In this document: positions 3,666 through 12,857 of the stretch, piece after piece
Layout: the number at the start of each line of letters is the position of its first letter
How positions within the stretch are numbered: the stretch's first letter is position 1
IMG/VR virus record: IMGVR_UViG_3300020410_000031
Span: 1-36,055 of that record
Direction: 5' to 3' (one strand)
Source: a virus
DNA: 36,055 bases
Made by a program: the position numbers and the translations under genes
The notes under the pieces: generated by a model
Seen by the model: the letters and a program-made list of their open reading frames with translations, nothing else
Told to the model about the DNA's origin: nothing
The model's database searches: none

Positions 3666-5907
3666 ATATAAACCTTTAGGTTATCAAGATTTACTAGATC
3701 GGTTAGAGTATAAAGAAATGTTGGAACGCATGAGCTCAACCACGGACCCTGAGTTTGCTAGACCACCAACGAGAATGGGGGATATTTATCCTAGGGAACC
3801 TGGACCTACAGAAAAGTTTGGCAACCTTATTGGTAAAGGTTTATTAAAACTGCCTTACGTATTTGAAGATGAACGCTCAGCTATGTCAACTGGACAAGAC
3901 ACAGCTAATGTATTAGCTTTTACCCCTGGAATAGGAAACGTACTCGGTTACCTTGAAGGACAAAAAATGACTGATGAGGGCAGTCCTTTATTAGGTAGCG
4001 TTATAACAGGGCTTTCAGCTGGTTTTGGACCAGTGGCTAAAGGATCAGGGTCAATACCTACGCCTCCAGTAAAAGCCTCCCCTACACCTAAAGGTTTAGA
4101 ACACAAAGTACTGCACACCGCTGACCGTCCTAAAGAAATAAAAAATGCGGCAAAATGGGACGCTGAATCACAAGCTGAAGATACAACAGAAGTCTTAGAT
4201 ATTTTCACTGGAGCAAGTCCATACATAAACCGTAAAGGTTTAATGCCTTTAAGGTACGGGGACAATGATACACAAATGACTAGCCAAATAGCTTTATTTG
4301 AATCAGATTTATATACGCCTAAAAATAGAAATAAATTATTCCCTATAGAAAACATATTTCAAGCTATGAGGCGTTATGGGGTAACGGGTAAAGGTAGCGT
4401 AAACCAAAACGTAAAAAGACAAATAGAAGATTTTATATCTCCTGAATTTATAGCTAACAACCCTAAAGCAACCCCAGCTTCAGTGATGCAGGAACTACAG
4501 AAAAATGCACCTAAAATACACGAAACACATGCATATTACAATCCTCAAAGTACAATGGGAGAATATGACCCAAGAGGTGATTCACTAGGTTATTCGCAGC
4601 AAACAACTAGAAGACCACGTAACGACCTTGATGATCCTACTCTCACACCCGAGGAGTCTGTAGAACAAACGGATTATGCTTACGGTGAGCGTGCATTTAG
4701 TATGTTTGATGACGGACGTATTTACGGTAAAAAACCCACCCTTGATGAGCCTGAACCTAAAGTAAGTTTTGTTACAGGTGAATATCACGGTGATGTAGCA
4801 AGAGGCAGGTTAGATATACACGGAACAAAACAATCTGGTGGCGAAAATAGATATATGCACTCAAGATATACACTAGAAGATATAGGTGATGACGCTAACG
4901 TATATGTAAAACAAGAATCTCAAAGTGACGCTTATAGTTTAAGTAGAGATCAAGACGCGATAGCTGCGAGGGTATCAGGTAATAAAGACGGTGTAGGTAT
5001 GAGCGATATGGAGAGTATCCAGTATGAATATTCTTATCCTGTTCTTGAAGGGGACGAAGTTTTATTCGATAGAATAAAAAGTGGAGATTTTACAGCGGTA
5101 GGTCAACTGTTAAAATCTAGAGACCACACAAGTGGCTCTGGAGCTACATTATACAATTATTTAAAAAATACTGGTAAACTTGACGATTTCAATAATGAAT
5201 TTGGTATGTTATTAAAAGTCAATAGTGATGAACTAGATGAAGCAAAACGTATTTTAAGGGCTAAAAATGAAGGAGACCCTGGATACTACCAAGCTTTGGA
5301 CGATTTTAATGAAATTACTGATAGAAACAGACAACAAGAACTTAGATTATTAACTAAATACAGTAAAGAATTAGAAAAAAATATAAAAACTTTAAACTTA
5401 CCCAGAAGCGCAGACTGGTTCACTGACGATTTTAAATTAGATTTACAAACTGCGGTAAAAAATGATTCACCGTACGCATTATTTCCTATAAATGCTAGAG
5501 CGTTAGCCCCTCCTTCTGGTAACACACAAGTAATACCACCTAAATTGGTTCCTTTTACAATAAGAAAATTCAAAGATAAAAAGAACGTTAGGCTCGACTT
5601 TGACGAAGATGGTAAATTTTTAGGTGTATCACAAAACATAGACGGAAAATTTAGAAGAGTATTATTCGCTGAACCTAACCCTACTGATGTTAATCGAGCT
5701 CGTAGCTATACTGATTTATATAAAAGAGCTATAAAACAAACCGAACAAGACTATGGAGTAAAACTTAACCCTACTAAGTACACTGACGAGTTCGATCAAG
5801 AGTATTTAAAAATAATACTCACCCCAGAATTAAAATCATCTTTTCAAACGTTTAGAATGAAAGATGGTGGAGCAGCAAGCATACTGCCTTTAAAATATGG
5901 ATTCTAA
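3655..5907 (+). CDS. Large phage protein of 750 residues upstream of TerL, possibly virion-associated
   Basis: No enzyme motif recognised. Residues about 60-135 contain hydrophobic, Gly-rich stretches (around 90-105 and 118-130) of the sort seen in ejected virion proteins; the rest is polar, with many Asp and Tyr residues. The extreme C-terminus (FRMKDGG then LPLKYGF) resembles the MKDGG-type tails of other large marine phage virion proteins, and a related KDGG-IARL patch occurs in the product of 31298-32257. The gene overlaps TerL by 11 nt and so is translated with it. Internal virion protein or DNA-ejection factor is my best guess, at low confidence. Confidence 0.65.
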   Translation: MENKYKPLGYQDLLDRLEYKEMLERMSSTTDPEFARPPTRMGDIYPREPGPTEKFGNLIGKGLLKLPYVFEDERSAMSTGQDTANVLAFTPGIGNVLGYLEGQKMTDEGSPLLGSVITGLSAGFGPVAKGSGSIPTPPVKASPTPKGLEHKVLHTADRPKEIKNAAKWDAESQAEDTTEVLDIFTGASPYINRKGLMPLRYGDNDTQMTSQIALFESDLYTPKNRNKLFPIENIFQAMRRYGVTGKGSVNQNVKRQIEDFISPEFIANNPKATPASVMQELQKNAPKIHETHAYYNPQSTMGEYDPRGDSLGYSQQTTRRPRNDLDDPTLTPEESVEQTDYAYGERAFSMFDDGRIYGKKPTLDEPEPKVSFVTGEYHGDVARGRLDIHGTKQSGGENRYMHSRYTLEDIGDDANVYVKQESQSDAYSLSRDQDAIAARVSGNKDGVGMSDMESIQYEYSYPVLEGDEVLFDRIKSGDFTAVGQLLKSRDHTSGSGATLYNYLKNTGKLDDFNNEFGMLLKVNSDELDEAKRILRAKNEGDPGYYQALDDFNEITDRNRQQELRLLTKYSKELEKNIKTLNLPRSADWFTDDFKLDLQTAVKNDSPYALFPINARALAPPSGNTQVIPPKLVPFTIRKFKDKKNVRLDFDEDGKFLGVSQNIDGKFRRVLFAEPNPTDVNRARSYTDLYKRAIKQTEQDYGVKLNPTKYTDEFDQEYLKIILTPELKSSFQTFRMKDGGAASILPLKYGF

Positions 5908-7411
5908 TCTAAAAGATTTACCTGAATCAATACTACGTGAACACCTTGAACTAACCGAAAGGTTAGAACAACTTGAAAAAGTAGAACGTTGTCAAACTGG
6001 TTTTATGGATTTTGTAAAAGACCAGTGGCCACAGTTCATAGCTGGTGCACATCACAAAAAAATGGCTGACGCTTTTGACCGTATAGCAACAGGTAAAATA
6101 AAACGACTCATTATTAATATGCCTCCACGTCATACTAAAAGTGAGTTTGCTAGTCATTACTTTCCCGCTTATTTAGTAGGACGTAACCCAAACTTAAAAA
6201 TACTACAAGCTACACACACCGCAGATTTAGCAGTAAAGTTTGGACGTAAAATTAGGGACTTGATGTTAACGGATGATTATCAAAACGTATTCCCTGATGT
6301 ACTTATAAACCCAGACTCAAAAGCAGCAGGTAAATGGGAAACTCAAGATAAACGTAACCCTAAACTAAAAGGTGAATATTATGCTGCTGGTGTGGGCGGT
6401 GCACTAGCGGGTAGAGGTGCGGACTTATTTATTATTGACGACCCACACAGTGAACAAGATGCCATGAATCCTAAAAGCATGGATGACACGTACGACTGGT
6501 ACACTAGCGGACCGCGTCAAAGGTTACAGCCAGGAGGGGCTATAGTAATAGTGATGACCCGCTGGAATATTAACGACCTCACGGGTAGATTACTTAGAGA
6601 CGCAGCACGTGACCCTAAAGCTGACCAGTGGGAAGTTATAGAACTACCCGCTATACTGCCTAGTGGTAAGCCCTTATGGCCAGAGTATTGGTCATTAGAA
6701 GAAATAGAAAGTGTAAAAGCTAGTTTACGTGGTGGACCAAAATGGCACGCACAATACATGCAGAATCCTACCAGTGAAGAAGGAGCATTAATAAAACGTG
6801 AGTGGTGGATGGAGTGGAAAAAAGAAAAGCCACCAGTGTGTGATTATTTAATACAAAGTTATGACACAGCGTTTTTAAAAAGTTCTAGTGCGGACTACTC
6901 AGCTATTACTACGTGGGGAGTTTTTTACCCAGAGGGAACTATAGGCGATGAAATATACGACGGTACAGTAGCACACATAATTTTACTAGACTGTATAAAA
7001 GGTAAATATTCATTCCCTGAATTAAAAGGCGTAGCCCTAGAACAGTATCATGAGTGGACACCTGACACAGTAATTATAGAGAGTAAAGCTAGTGGCATAC
7101 CGCTTACACAAGAATTACGCAATATAGGAATACCCGTACAAAACTTTACACCCAGTAAAGGAAATGATAAGATTGCTAGAGTTAACGCTAGTACACCTTT
7201 GTTTGAGTCAGGTCTAGTATGGGCACCTGACACTAAATGGGCTAACGAGGTTATTGAGGAGTGTGCGATTTTTCCTGCTGGAGAAAACGATGACTTAGTC
7301 GACTCTACTACTCAAGCCATGTTACGTTTTAGACAAGGTGGGTTTGTAAAATTACCTAGCGATTGGGAAGAAGATGAACTATACTACAAACGTAAAGTAA
7401 GTTATTATTAA
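5897..7411 (+). CDS. terL: Terminase large subunit (ATPase and nuclease)
   Basis: 504 residues, the usual TerL length. The ATPase domain carries a variant Walker A PPRHTKS at about 76-82 and Walker B DLFIIDDP at about 176-183, followed by a coupling segment IVIVMTRWN (216-224). The RNase H-fold nuclease domain shows the metal-binding acids in QSYDTAF (D323), VIIESKASG (E395) and NDDLVD (D466/D467). It cuts and translocates phage DNA into the prohead through the portal. The start overlaps the upstream gene and the portal follows 2 nt later. No small subunit was recognised nearby. Confidence 0.95.
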   Translation: MDSNLKDLPESILREHLELTERLEQLEKVERCQTGFMDFVKDQWPQFIAGAHHKKMADAFDRIATGKIKRLIINMPPRHTKSEFASHYFPAYLVGRNPNLKILQATHTADLAVKFGRKIRDLMLTDDYQNVFPDVLINPDSKAAGKWETQDKRNPKLKGEYYAAGVGGALAGRGADLFIIDDPHSEQDAMNPKSMDDTYDWYTSGPRQRLQPGGAIVIVMTRWNINDLTGRLLRDAARDPKADQWEVIELPAILPSGKPLWPEYWSLEEIESVKASLRGGPKWHAQYMQNPTSEEGALIKREWWMEWKKEKPPVCDYLIQSYDTAFLKSSSADYSAITTWGVFYPEGTIGDEIYDGTVAHIILLDCIKGKYSFPELKGVALEQYHEWTPDTVIIESKASGIPLTQELRNIGIPVQNFTPSKGNDKIARVNASTPLFESGLVWAPDTKWANEVIEECAIFPAGENDDLVDSTTQAMLRFRQGGFVKLPSDWEEDELYYKRKVSYY

Positions 7412-7413
7412 CC

Positions 7414-9834
7414 ATGGCTGTAGAAAAAGAATTACTTAATATCGATAAAGACGGTTCAATAGATATAGAAATAGCAGAAGCTATGGCAGGTGCAGCACCA
7501 GAACCTATGAGTACGGAAGTTCAATTACCAGAAGAAATGAACGTACAAGGTGAGCTTACTTCAGCTTTTGAAATAGATCAAGACGGTAACGTAGTTCCCA
7601 TGTTTGAACAAGAAGAAGTTACGGTATCCGATCATCAAGCTAATCTTGCTGAGTCACTAGACTCCTCCGACTTATCCACATTAGCTAGTGAACTTTTAGA
7701 AGCATACGATTCAGATAAAGATTCTCGACAAGATTGGCTTGATACTTTTAGTAAAGGTTTAGAACTATTAGGTATAAAAACAGAAGAAAGAGAAGAACCA
7801 TTCCCAGGTGCAACAGGCGTACATCACCCATTATTAAGTGAAGCCGTAACACAATTTCAAGCTCAATCCTATAAAGAGTTGTTACCTCCTGGTGGACCAG
7901 TAAAAACTAGAGTGATGGGTAACGAAACACCTGAAGTAGCAGGTCAAAATCAACGTGTAAAAGAATTTATGAACTATCAAATCACTGAAGTCATGAAAGA
8001 ATATGACCCAGAGATGGATAGTTTACTGTTTTACCTACCGTTAGCAGGCAGTGCATTTAAAAAAGTGTATTACGATAACCTTTTAGGTAGAGCTACTAGC
8101 CGATTAGTCAAAGCTGAGAACTTAGTAGTAGCTTATGAGACCGTTGATTTAGAAACTAGCCCACGTTTTACCCACGTAATGACTATGACAGGCAACGATT
8201 TAAAGAAATTACAGCTAAACGGGACATATAAAAACATAGAAATAGGTGATGCGTCACCAGATATTGACATAAATGAAGCAAAAGAGAAGATGGATGAGCT
8301 ACAAGGCATATCTCCATCAATGACAGACTACGATGAGTACACAGTTTTAGAGATGCATGTCAATTTAGAGCTATCAGATGAGGATAATTATGGTTTTGCG
8401 GTGCCTTATGTAGTCACAATACTAGAAGAACAGGGCGAAATACTGTCAATTAGGCGTAATTGGGAAGCAGAAGACGAATTATTCAATAAAAAAGAGTATT
8501 TTGTACATTATAAGTTCCTTCCAGGACTAGGATTTTACGGTTTTGGGCTAATTCACATGATTGGAGGGCTAACTAAGTCCGCAACAGCTATTTTACGTCA
8601 ATTAGTTGACGCTGGTACGCTTAGTAACCTGCCTGCAGGCTTTAAAGCACGTGGAATGAGAGTACAAGGCGAAGATGAGCCTCTCAGACCAGGAGAATTT
8701 AGAGATGTTGACGTTCCAGGGGGCGTAATACGTGATGCATTGATGCCTTTACCTTATAAAGAGCCTAGTGCCGTGTTAAGTCAGTTATTAGGCATAATTA
8801 TTGACTCTGGAAGACGTTTTGCTTCAATTGCTGACATGAATGTAGGTGATATAGGCTCACAACAGCTACCAGTAGGCACAACAGTAGCTATGTTAGAACG
8901 TGGCAGTAAAGTCATGAGTGCTATACATAAACGTATGCATTATGCACAGAAAAAAGAATTTAAACTGTTAGCTAGTATTTTTAGTAGAAGCTTACCCCCG
9001 ATTTACCCCTATGAAGTACCAGGAGCATCAAAAGAAATAAAAGCTTCTGATTTTGACTCAAAAATTGATATAATTCCTGTAAGTGACCCTAATATCTTTA
9101 GTATGGCACAAAGAGTGATGTTAGCTCAACAAGAGTTAGAAATGGCACGAGCAGCACCAGAAATACACGATTTACGAGAAGCGTACAAACGCATGTACGA
9201 AGCTTTAGAGGTAAAAAACATAGATATGCTTTTACCACCTCCACCCGATATTCCTGCACGTGACCCTATAACCGAGCAACAAGTAGTACTAACTGGTCAA
9301 CCTATAAAGGCTTATCCTTTCCAAAATCACGATGCATATATTGCTAGTCATAGTGCGTTTTTACAAAACCCAATGGTACAACAAAATCAAAACGCTACTA
9401 TTGCGATTCAAGCCAATATACAAGAACATCAAGCTATGAAGTATAAACAGCAGATTGAACAAGTACTAGGTCAGCAGTTACCAGAAATGGGTGAAGGTCA
9501 AATGCCACCTGAGGTTATGAATGAAATAGCAAACATGGCAGCACAAGCTACTCAAGTAGTAACAGGTCAAGAGCAAGCCTTAATACAAGCACAGCAAAAC
9601 GCACAAGTACAACCGCTAGTAGAATTAAAACAAGCAGAAATACAACAAAAAGCACAGAGTGACCAAATAAAAGCTGAGGTAGATTTACGTAGACAACAAT
9701 CAGCAGAAGCGATAGCTGAAATGAAAATAGCACAACAAAGAGAAGAAGCTCAAATGAAAGAGAACGAAAATGTACGTAAAGAATATAGAGAACTATTAAA
9801 AGACGTAAGGGACGCAGATAACAGTGTTGAATAG
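7414..9834 (+). CDS. Portal protein
   Basis: 806 residues immediately after TerL, matching the large podovirus portals (P22/SU10-like size). The N-terminal 90 residues are acidic and variable. The core contains FPGATGVHHPLLSEA and LPPGGPVKTR around 130-170, typical of these portals, then wing and stem regions. From about 640 to 800 the protein is Gln- and Ala-rich with strong coiled-coil character, consistent with a long C-terminal barrel helix projecting into the head. It forms the dodecameric DNA channel at one vertex and binds TerL and the adaptors. The last 11 nt overlap the next gene, which starts with GTG. Confidence 0.9.
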   Translation: MAVEKELLNIDKDGSIDIEIAEAMAGAAPEPMSTEVQLPEEMNVQGELTSAFEIDQDGNVVPMFEQEEVTVSDHQANLAESLDSSDLSTLASELLEAYDSDKDSRQDWLDTFSKGLELLGIKTEEREEPFPGATGVHHPLLSEAVTQFQAQSYKELLPPGGPVKTRVMGNETPEVAGQNQRVKEFMNYQITEVMKEYDPEMDSLLFYLPLAGSAFKKVYYDNLLGRATSRLVKAENLVVAYETVDLETSPRFTHVMTMTGNDLKKLQLNGTYKNIEIGDASPDIDINEAKEKMDELQGISPSMTDYDEYTVLEMHVNLELSDEDNYGFAVPYVVTILEEQGEILSIRRNWEAEDELFNKKEYFVHYKFLPGLGFYGFGLIHMIGGLTKSATAILRQLVDAGTLSNLPAGFKARGMRVQGEDEPLRPGEFRDVDVPGGVIRDALMPLPYKEPSAVLSQLLGIIIDSGRRFASIADMNVGDIGSQQLPVGTTVAMLERGSKVMSAIHKRMHYAQKKEFKLLASIFSRSLPPIYPYEVPGASKEIKASDFDSKIDIIPVSDPNIFSMAQRVMLAQQELEMARAAPEIHDLREAYKRMYEALEVKNIDMLLPPPPDIPARDPITEQQVVLTGQPIKAYPFQNHDAYIASHSAFLQNPMVQQNQNATIAIQANIQEHQAMKYKQQIEQVLGQQLPEMGEGQMPPEVMNEIANMAAQATQVVTGQEQALIQAQQNAQVQPLVELKQAEIQQKAQSDQIKAEVDLRRQQSAEAIAEMKIAQQREEAQMKENENVRKEYRELLKDVRDADNSVE

Positions 9835-10012
9835 AGCTAATTTTGAAGAATTGATGGGCGGTAACGCTAATCGTAGAAGACTCAGAAACGGTGGAGTGCC
9901 AAAGGGCTATCATAGAATGCCAGATGGTACTATAATGAAAGATTCTGATATGAAAAAGAAAACTAATGGCGGGTCAATGACTAACGCCAAAAAACATTTA
10001 AGGAGACCATAA
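9824..10012 (+). CDS. Small basic protein with GNANRRR motif
   Basis: 62 residues from a GTG start at 9824 inside the portal 3' end; AAGGGA lies 11 nt upstream. An ATG at 9854 would give a shorter form starting MGGNANRRR. The protein is Arg/Lys-rich and carries NANRRR, which recurs near the C-terminus of the product of 10178. It is the first of five tiny, overlapping genes between portal and GroES. Their basic Gly/Lys composition suggests DNA- or head-interacting proteins, but no function is known. Confidence 0.65.
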   Translation: MLNRANFEELMGGNANRRRLRNGGVPKGYHRMPDGTIMKDSDMKKKTNGGSMTNAKKHLRRP

Positions 10013-10013
10013 A

Positions 10014-10178
10014 ATGCCAGGAAATAGAGGTAAAAAGAAAAAAGTAAAAAAAGTAATGATGAATCGAGGTGGCGGTGGCGACAAGCTCAAACTCAAAAGG
10101 GGCGGTGGAGCTAAAAAGAAACGAGGTATGGCTAGAGGTTGCGGTAAAGCAACTAAAGGCAGGGGGTATAATAAATAA
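10014..10178 (+). CDS. Very basic 54-residue Gly/Lys/Arg protein
   Basis: Starts at ATG 10014 with AGGAGA 7 nt upstream and ends in a TAA that overlaps the next ATG. About half the residues are Lys, Arg or Gly (KKKKVKK, RGGGGDK, GGGAKKKRG). It has one Cys. Composition resembles a nucleic-acid condensing peptide. It is too short for many gene callers, but the ribosome binding site and stop-start overlap on both sides make it convincing. Unknown family. Confidence 0.7.
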   Translation: MPGNRGKKKKVKKVMMNRGGGGDKLKLKRGGGAKKKRGMARGCGKATKGRGYNK

Positions 10179-10507
10179 TGGCTAAACCAGGATTATACGC
10201 AAACATACACGCTAAACGTAGAAGAATAAAAGCAGGCTCAGGCGAGAAAATGAGAAAACCTGGATCTAAAGGTGCACCTACAGCACAAAATTTTAAAGAT
10301 GCTGCTAAAACTGCTAAAAAAGAGCATGGCGGAATAGTTAAAATGACTCATGGTGGTGACGGTAAAACACACGGTGGTCAGAAAAAACTTGATAAAAATA
10401 AAGACGGTAAAATAACTGGTGCAGATTTTAAAATGATGAAGCACGGTGGACATGTCGTAGCAGGTAACGCAAACCGTAGGAGAAATAGACAAAGTGCCAA
10501 GAGCTAA
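10178..10507 (+). CDS. Basic protein with EF-hand-like loop
   Basis: 109 residues, Lys/Gly-rich, with repeated HGG motifs (EHGG, THGG, KHGG). Residues about 72-84 read DKNKDGKITGADF, which fits the EF-hand or dockerin calcium loop D-x-N-x-D-G-x-I with Asp rather than Glu at position 12. A GNANRRR motif near the C-terminus matches the 9824 product. The start overlaps the previous stop by one base. A calcium-stabilised small virion or head-associated protein is a fair guess; no direct evidence of function. Confidence 0.7.
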   Translation: MAKPGLYANIHAKRRRIKAGSGEKMRKPGSKGAPTAQNFKDAAKTAKKEHGGIVKMTHGGDGKTHGGQKKLDKNKDGKITGADFKMMKHGGHVVAGNANRRRNRQSAKS

Positions 10508-10757
10508 ACCTAGGAGAGGAAAAGCTAGGGTAAAAGTAACTAAATCAGGTAAAAGGGTAAGTTACGGTCAAGCAGGTAAAGCCAAAGGTGGTGGTCCTAG
10601 AGTAAAACCAGGAACATCAAAAGGTGACTCTTACTGCGCAAGAAGTTACGGTATTAAAAAAAGATTATCAAAAAAGAAAAGAAATAATCCTAACACTCCT
10701 AACAATTTATCCAGAAAAAGATGGAAGTGTGTAGGTAAAAAATCTAGAAGAAAATAA
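10494..10757 (+). CDS. Arg/Lys-rich 87-residue protein
   Basis: GTG start at 10494 with AGGAGA 10 nt upstream, overlapping the previous gene by 14 nt. Very basic (KPRRGKARVK at the start, KSRRK at the end), with a central patch SKGDSYCARSYGIKKR and a C-terminal LSRKRWKCVGKK. The two Cys lie in these conserved-looking patches. I recall similar proteins in other phages but cannot name a family. Likely binds nucleic acid. Confidence 0.7.
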   Translation: MPRAKPRRGKARVKVTKSGKRVSYGQAGKAKGGGPRVKPGTSKGDSYCARSYGIKKRLSKKKRNNPNTPNNLSRKRWKCVGKKSRRK

Positions 10758-10927
10758 TGTTAGATAAACTGCGTAAACAGATTATAGAACGACAAGAGGA
10801 ACTAAAAAATACTCTTGCAGGTGGTGGAGTACAAAACTTTGAAAGTTACCACAGGATAGTAGGCGAAATAACAAGTCTGTCGTTTACTCTCTCACTTATA
10901 CAAGACTTGCACAAGGACGATGATTAA
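10757..10927 (+). CDS. 56-residue helical protein
   Basis: ATG at 10757 overlaps the TAA of the previous gene. The protein (starts MLDKLRKQ) is mostly amphipathic helix, with AGGGVQNFESYH in the middle as a turn, and an acidic end (HKDDD). This helix-turn-helix hairpin pattern is common in small phage proteins next to the capsid genes. It stops 2 nt before the co-chaperonin start. Unknown function. Confidence 0.7.
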   Translation: MLDKLRKQIIERQEELKNTLAGGGVQNFESYHRIVGEITSLSFTLSLIQDLHKDDD

Positions 10928-10929
10928 AA

Positions 10930-11391
10930 ATGTCAAAAAACATAAATGCCTTTGGTTCAGGCGGAGAACCAATACCCGATAAAGTAGAACGATTTACTGA
11001 ACCTGTAGAGCCTGCACCTAGTGTGACTCCAGAATCAGTACATGAAGATGGTGACTTACAATCTAAGTTACCTAAACCCACAGGTTATAGAATTTTAATA
11101 CTACCTTTTAGTCCTAAACAAAAAACTAAAGGTGGTATTTATTTACATGATTCAGTGTTAGAAAAAGAACGTATAGGTACTAACGTTGGATATGTAGTAG
11201 CACTCGGTCCAGATGCATACCGTGACTCAGGTAAATTTCCTGAAGGAGCTTGGTGTAAACCTAAAGACTGGGTGATATTTGGTAGGTATGCAGGAGCCAG
11301 ACTCAAAATAGAGGGTGGTGAACTGCGTTTATTAAACGATGATGAAGTTTTAGCTGTTATCTCAGATCCTGAAGATATACAATCAGTTTAA
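10930..11391 (+). CDS. GroES-like co-chaperonin (Cpn10)
   Basis: 153 residues: about 50 of disordered N-terminal extension, then a Cpn10 domain (about 52-147). Diagnostic blocks are GYRILILPF at the start, a mobile-loop region KTKGGIYLHDS, GYVVALGP, DWVIFGRYAGARLKI and the C-terminal LLNDDEVLAVI. It would cap host GroEL and adapt it for folding the capsid protein, like T4 gp31. Its place just before scaffold and capsid supports that role. The N-terminal extension is longer than in bacterial GroES. No groEL is present, so the host chaperonin must be used. Confidence 0.88.
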   Translation: MSKNINAFGSGGEPIPDKVERFTEPVEPAPSVTPESVHEDGDLQSKLPKPTGYRILILPFSPKQKTKGGIYLHDSVLEKERIGTNVGYVVALGPDAYRDSGKFPEGAWCKPKDWVIFGRYAGARLKIEGGELRLLNDDEVLAVISDPEDIQSV

Positions 11392-11419
11392 ATGAATCAC
11401 GCACATAAGGAGAAATAAC

Positions 11420-12328
11420 ATGGCAGAAGAGGCTATGCAAGTAGAAGAAAATCAGGACGGTGCAGAAGTTGAGATCCCAGAGGTCGAAACTGAAGAAACT
11501 GAATCTGAAGTAAAGATAGAAGAGACTGAAACCGAAACTGTTGAAGCTAAATCAGAGCAAGAAAGTGAGATAGAAGATTACAGTGAAGGAGTAAAAAAAC
11601 GTATAAATAAATTAACCTATAAGGTTAGAGAATCAGAAAGAAGAGAACAAGCAGCCATTGATTATGCTAAGTCTATTCAGGAAGAATTAAATAAAACTAA
11701 AAATAAACTTTCAAAATCTGACGAAAACCTTTATAGTGAATACAGTACACGAGTAACTTCAGAGTTAAACTCGGCACAAGAGAGATATAAGAAAGCTCAT
11801 GAGTCAGGTGACACAGACGCTTTGTTAGAGGCTCAAAAAGATTTAGCCAAGTTAGCAGTAGAAGAAGAAAGCTTAAAAAGGGTAAAACCTAAAAAAGCTG
11901 AAACTGAAGAAGTTGTTCAAGATGAGCAGGATGCTAAACCAATATGGGAAAAGCAACCAGTACAAGAGGCTCCAGAGCCAGACCCTAAAGCACAGGCTTG
12001 GGCAAAAAAGAACGAATGGTTTGGAGACGACCTCGCTATGACAACTGCAGCATTTGCGTTTCATAGACAGCTCACAGAAGCAGAGGGTTATGATCCTACT
12101 TCTGATGAATATTATACAGAAGTAGATAAAAGGCTTGCTGAGGCTTTTCCTCATAAATTAGGAAAGTCTCAAAAAGAAGTGAAAGAGACGGTAGCAGGTT
12201 CTAGCAAAGGAGTTGGAACTACTAAAGCTCGATCACGTAGAACTATAAAACTCACACCGAGTCAAGTAGCGATAGCAAAAAGATTAGGTGTGCCACTAGA
12301 AGAATATGCTAAGCATATTAAGGAGTAA
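11420..12328 (+). CDS. Capsid scaffolding protein
   Basis: 302 residues, located where scaffolds usually sit, between portal and major capsid. Residues 1-60 are strikingly acidic (runs of E/T/V), 60-165 form a charged coiled coil (KKRINKLTYKV onward), and the C-terminus ends in a basic segment (TKARSRRTIKLT, 265-285) that would bind the capsid protein. This acidic-coil-basic design is characteristic of phage scaffolds. Good ribosome binding site AAGGAG. No protease motif was seen, so it may leave the prohead intact. Confidence 0.8.
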   Translation: MAEEAMQVEENQDGAEVEIPEVETEETESEVKIEETETETVEAKSEQESEIEDYSEGVKKRINKLTYKVRESERREQAAIDYAKSIQEELNKTKNKLSKSDENLYSEYSTRVTSELNSAQERYKKAHESGDTDALLEAQKDLAKLAVEEESLKRVKPKKAETEEVVQDEQDAKPIWEKQPVQEAPEPDPKAQAWAKKNEWFGDDLAMTTAAFAFHRQLTEAEGYDPTSDEYYTEVDKRLAEAFPHKLGKSQKEVKETVAGSSKGVGTTKARSRRTIKLTPSQVAIAKRLGVPLEEYAKHIKE

Positions 12329-12331
12329 AAA

Positions 12332-12808
12332 ATGGTAGATAAAGATAAAACTACTGAACCAGATCGTTCTCCACGATCTGCTGAAAGTCGAGATAAAGAA
12401 TCTCGCCGTAAACCTTGGCAACCCCCGTCTTTGTTAGACGCACCTCCCCCACCACAGGGATATGTCTACAGGTGGATACGTGAATCAATGATTGGTCAAA
12501 ATGACCCAGCGAATATGTCTAAACGTATTCGTGAGGGTTGGGAACCAGTAAGGGCAGAAGATCATCCAGATTTTGAAGCTCCTACCGTTGATGATGGTAA
12601 ACATGCTGGAGTCATAGGAGTTGGTGGCTTAATTCTCGCTAAGATCCCCAAGGAAACTGTTGATGAAAGAAGAGAGTATTATCAAAATCTCTCTGACTCT
12701 CAAATACAAGCAGTCGATAATGATCTTATGAGAGAAAGTAACCAAGTAATGCCTATTAGTAATCCTAATAGAACTACTAAAGTTACATTTGGTAAAGGTG
12801 GTTCTTAA
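12332..12808 (+). CDS. Probable capsid-associated protein
   Basis: 158 residues following the scaffold by 3 nt with an AAGGAG site. The first 35 residues are highly charged (DKDKTTEPDR, RDKESRRKPW) and then there is a Pro-rich turn (APPPPQGYVYRW). A segment RIREGWEPVRAEDHP follows and a central hydrophobic VIGVGGLILAKIP. Similar genes sit beside capsid genes in other marine podoviruses as far as I recall. Structural or assembly role likely; exact function unknown. Confidence 0.65.
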   Translation: MVDKDKTTEPDRSPRSAESRDKESRRKPWQPPSLLDAPPPPQGYVYRWIRESMIGQNDPANMSKRIREGWEPVRAEDHPDFEAPTVDDGKHAGVIGVGGLILAKIPKETVDERREYYQNLSDSQIQAVDNDLMRESNQVMPISNPNRTTKVTFGKGGS

Positions 12809-12857
12809 TTTTATGTTAAGGGCTTAATAAAATTTATTTTTTATAAGGTGAATTAAA

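Noticed and set aside
3948-4355. 135-codon minus-strand frame inside the 750-residue gene
   Set aside because: It lies opposite a clear plus-strand gene with normal codon pattern and has no promoter or ribosome binding site; a shadow frame.
9548-9913. Long hydrophobic minus-strand frame over the portal 3' end
   Set aside because: Its Leu/Val richness comes from reading the reverse complement of the Gln/Ala-rich coiled coil of the portal.
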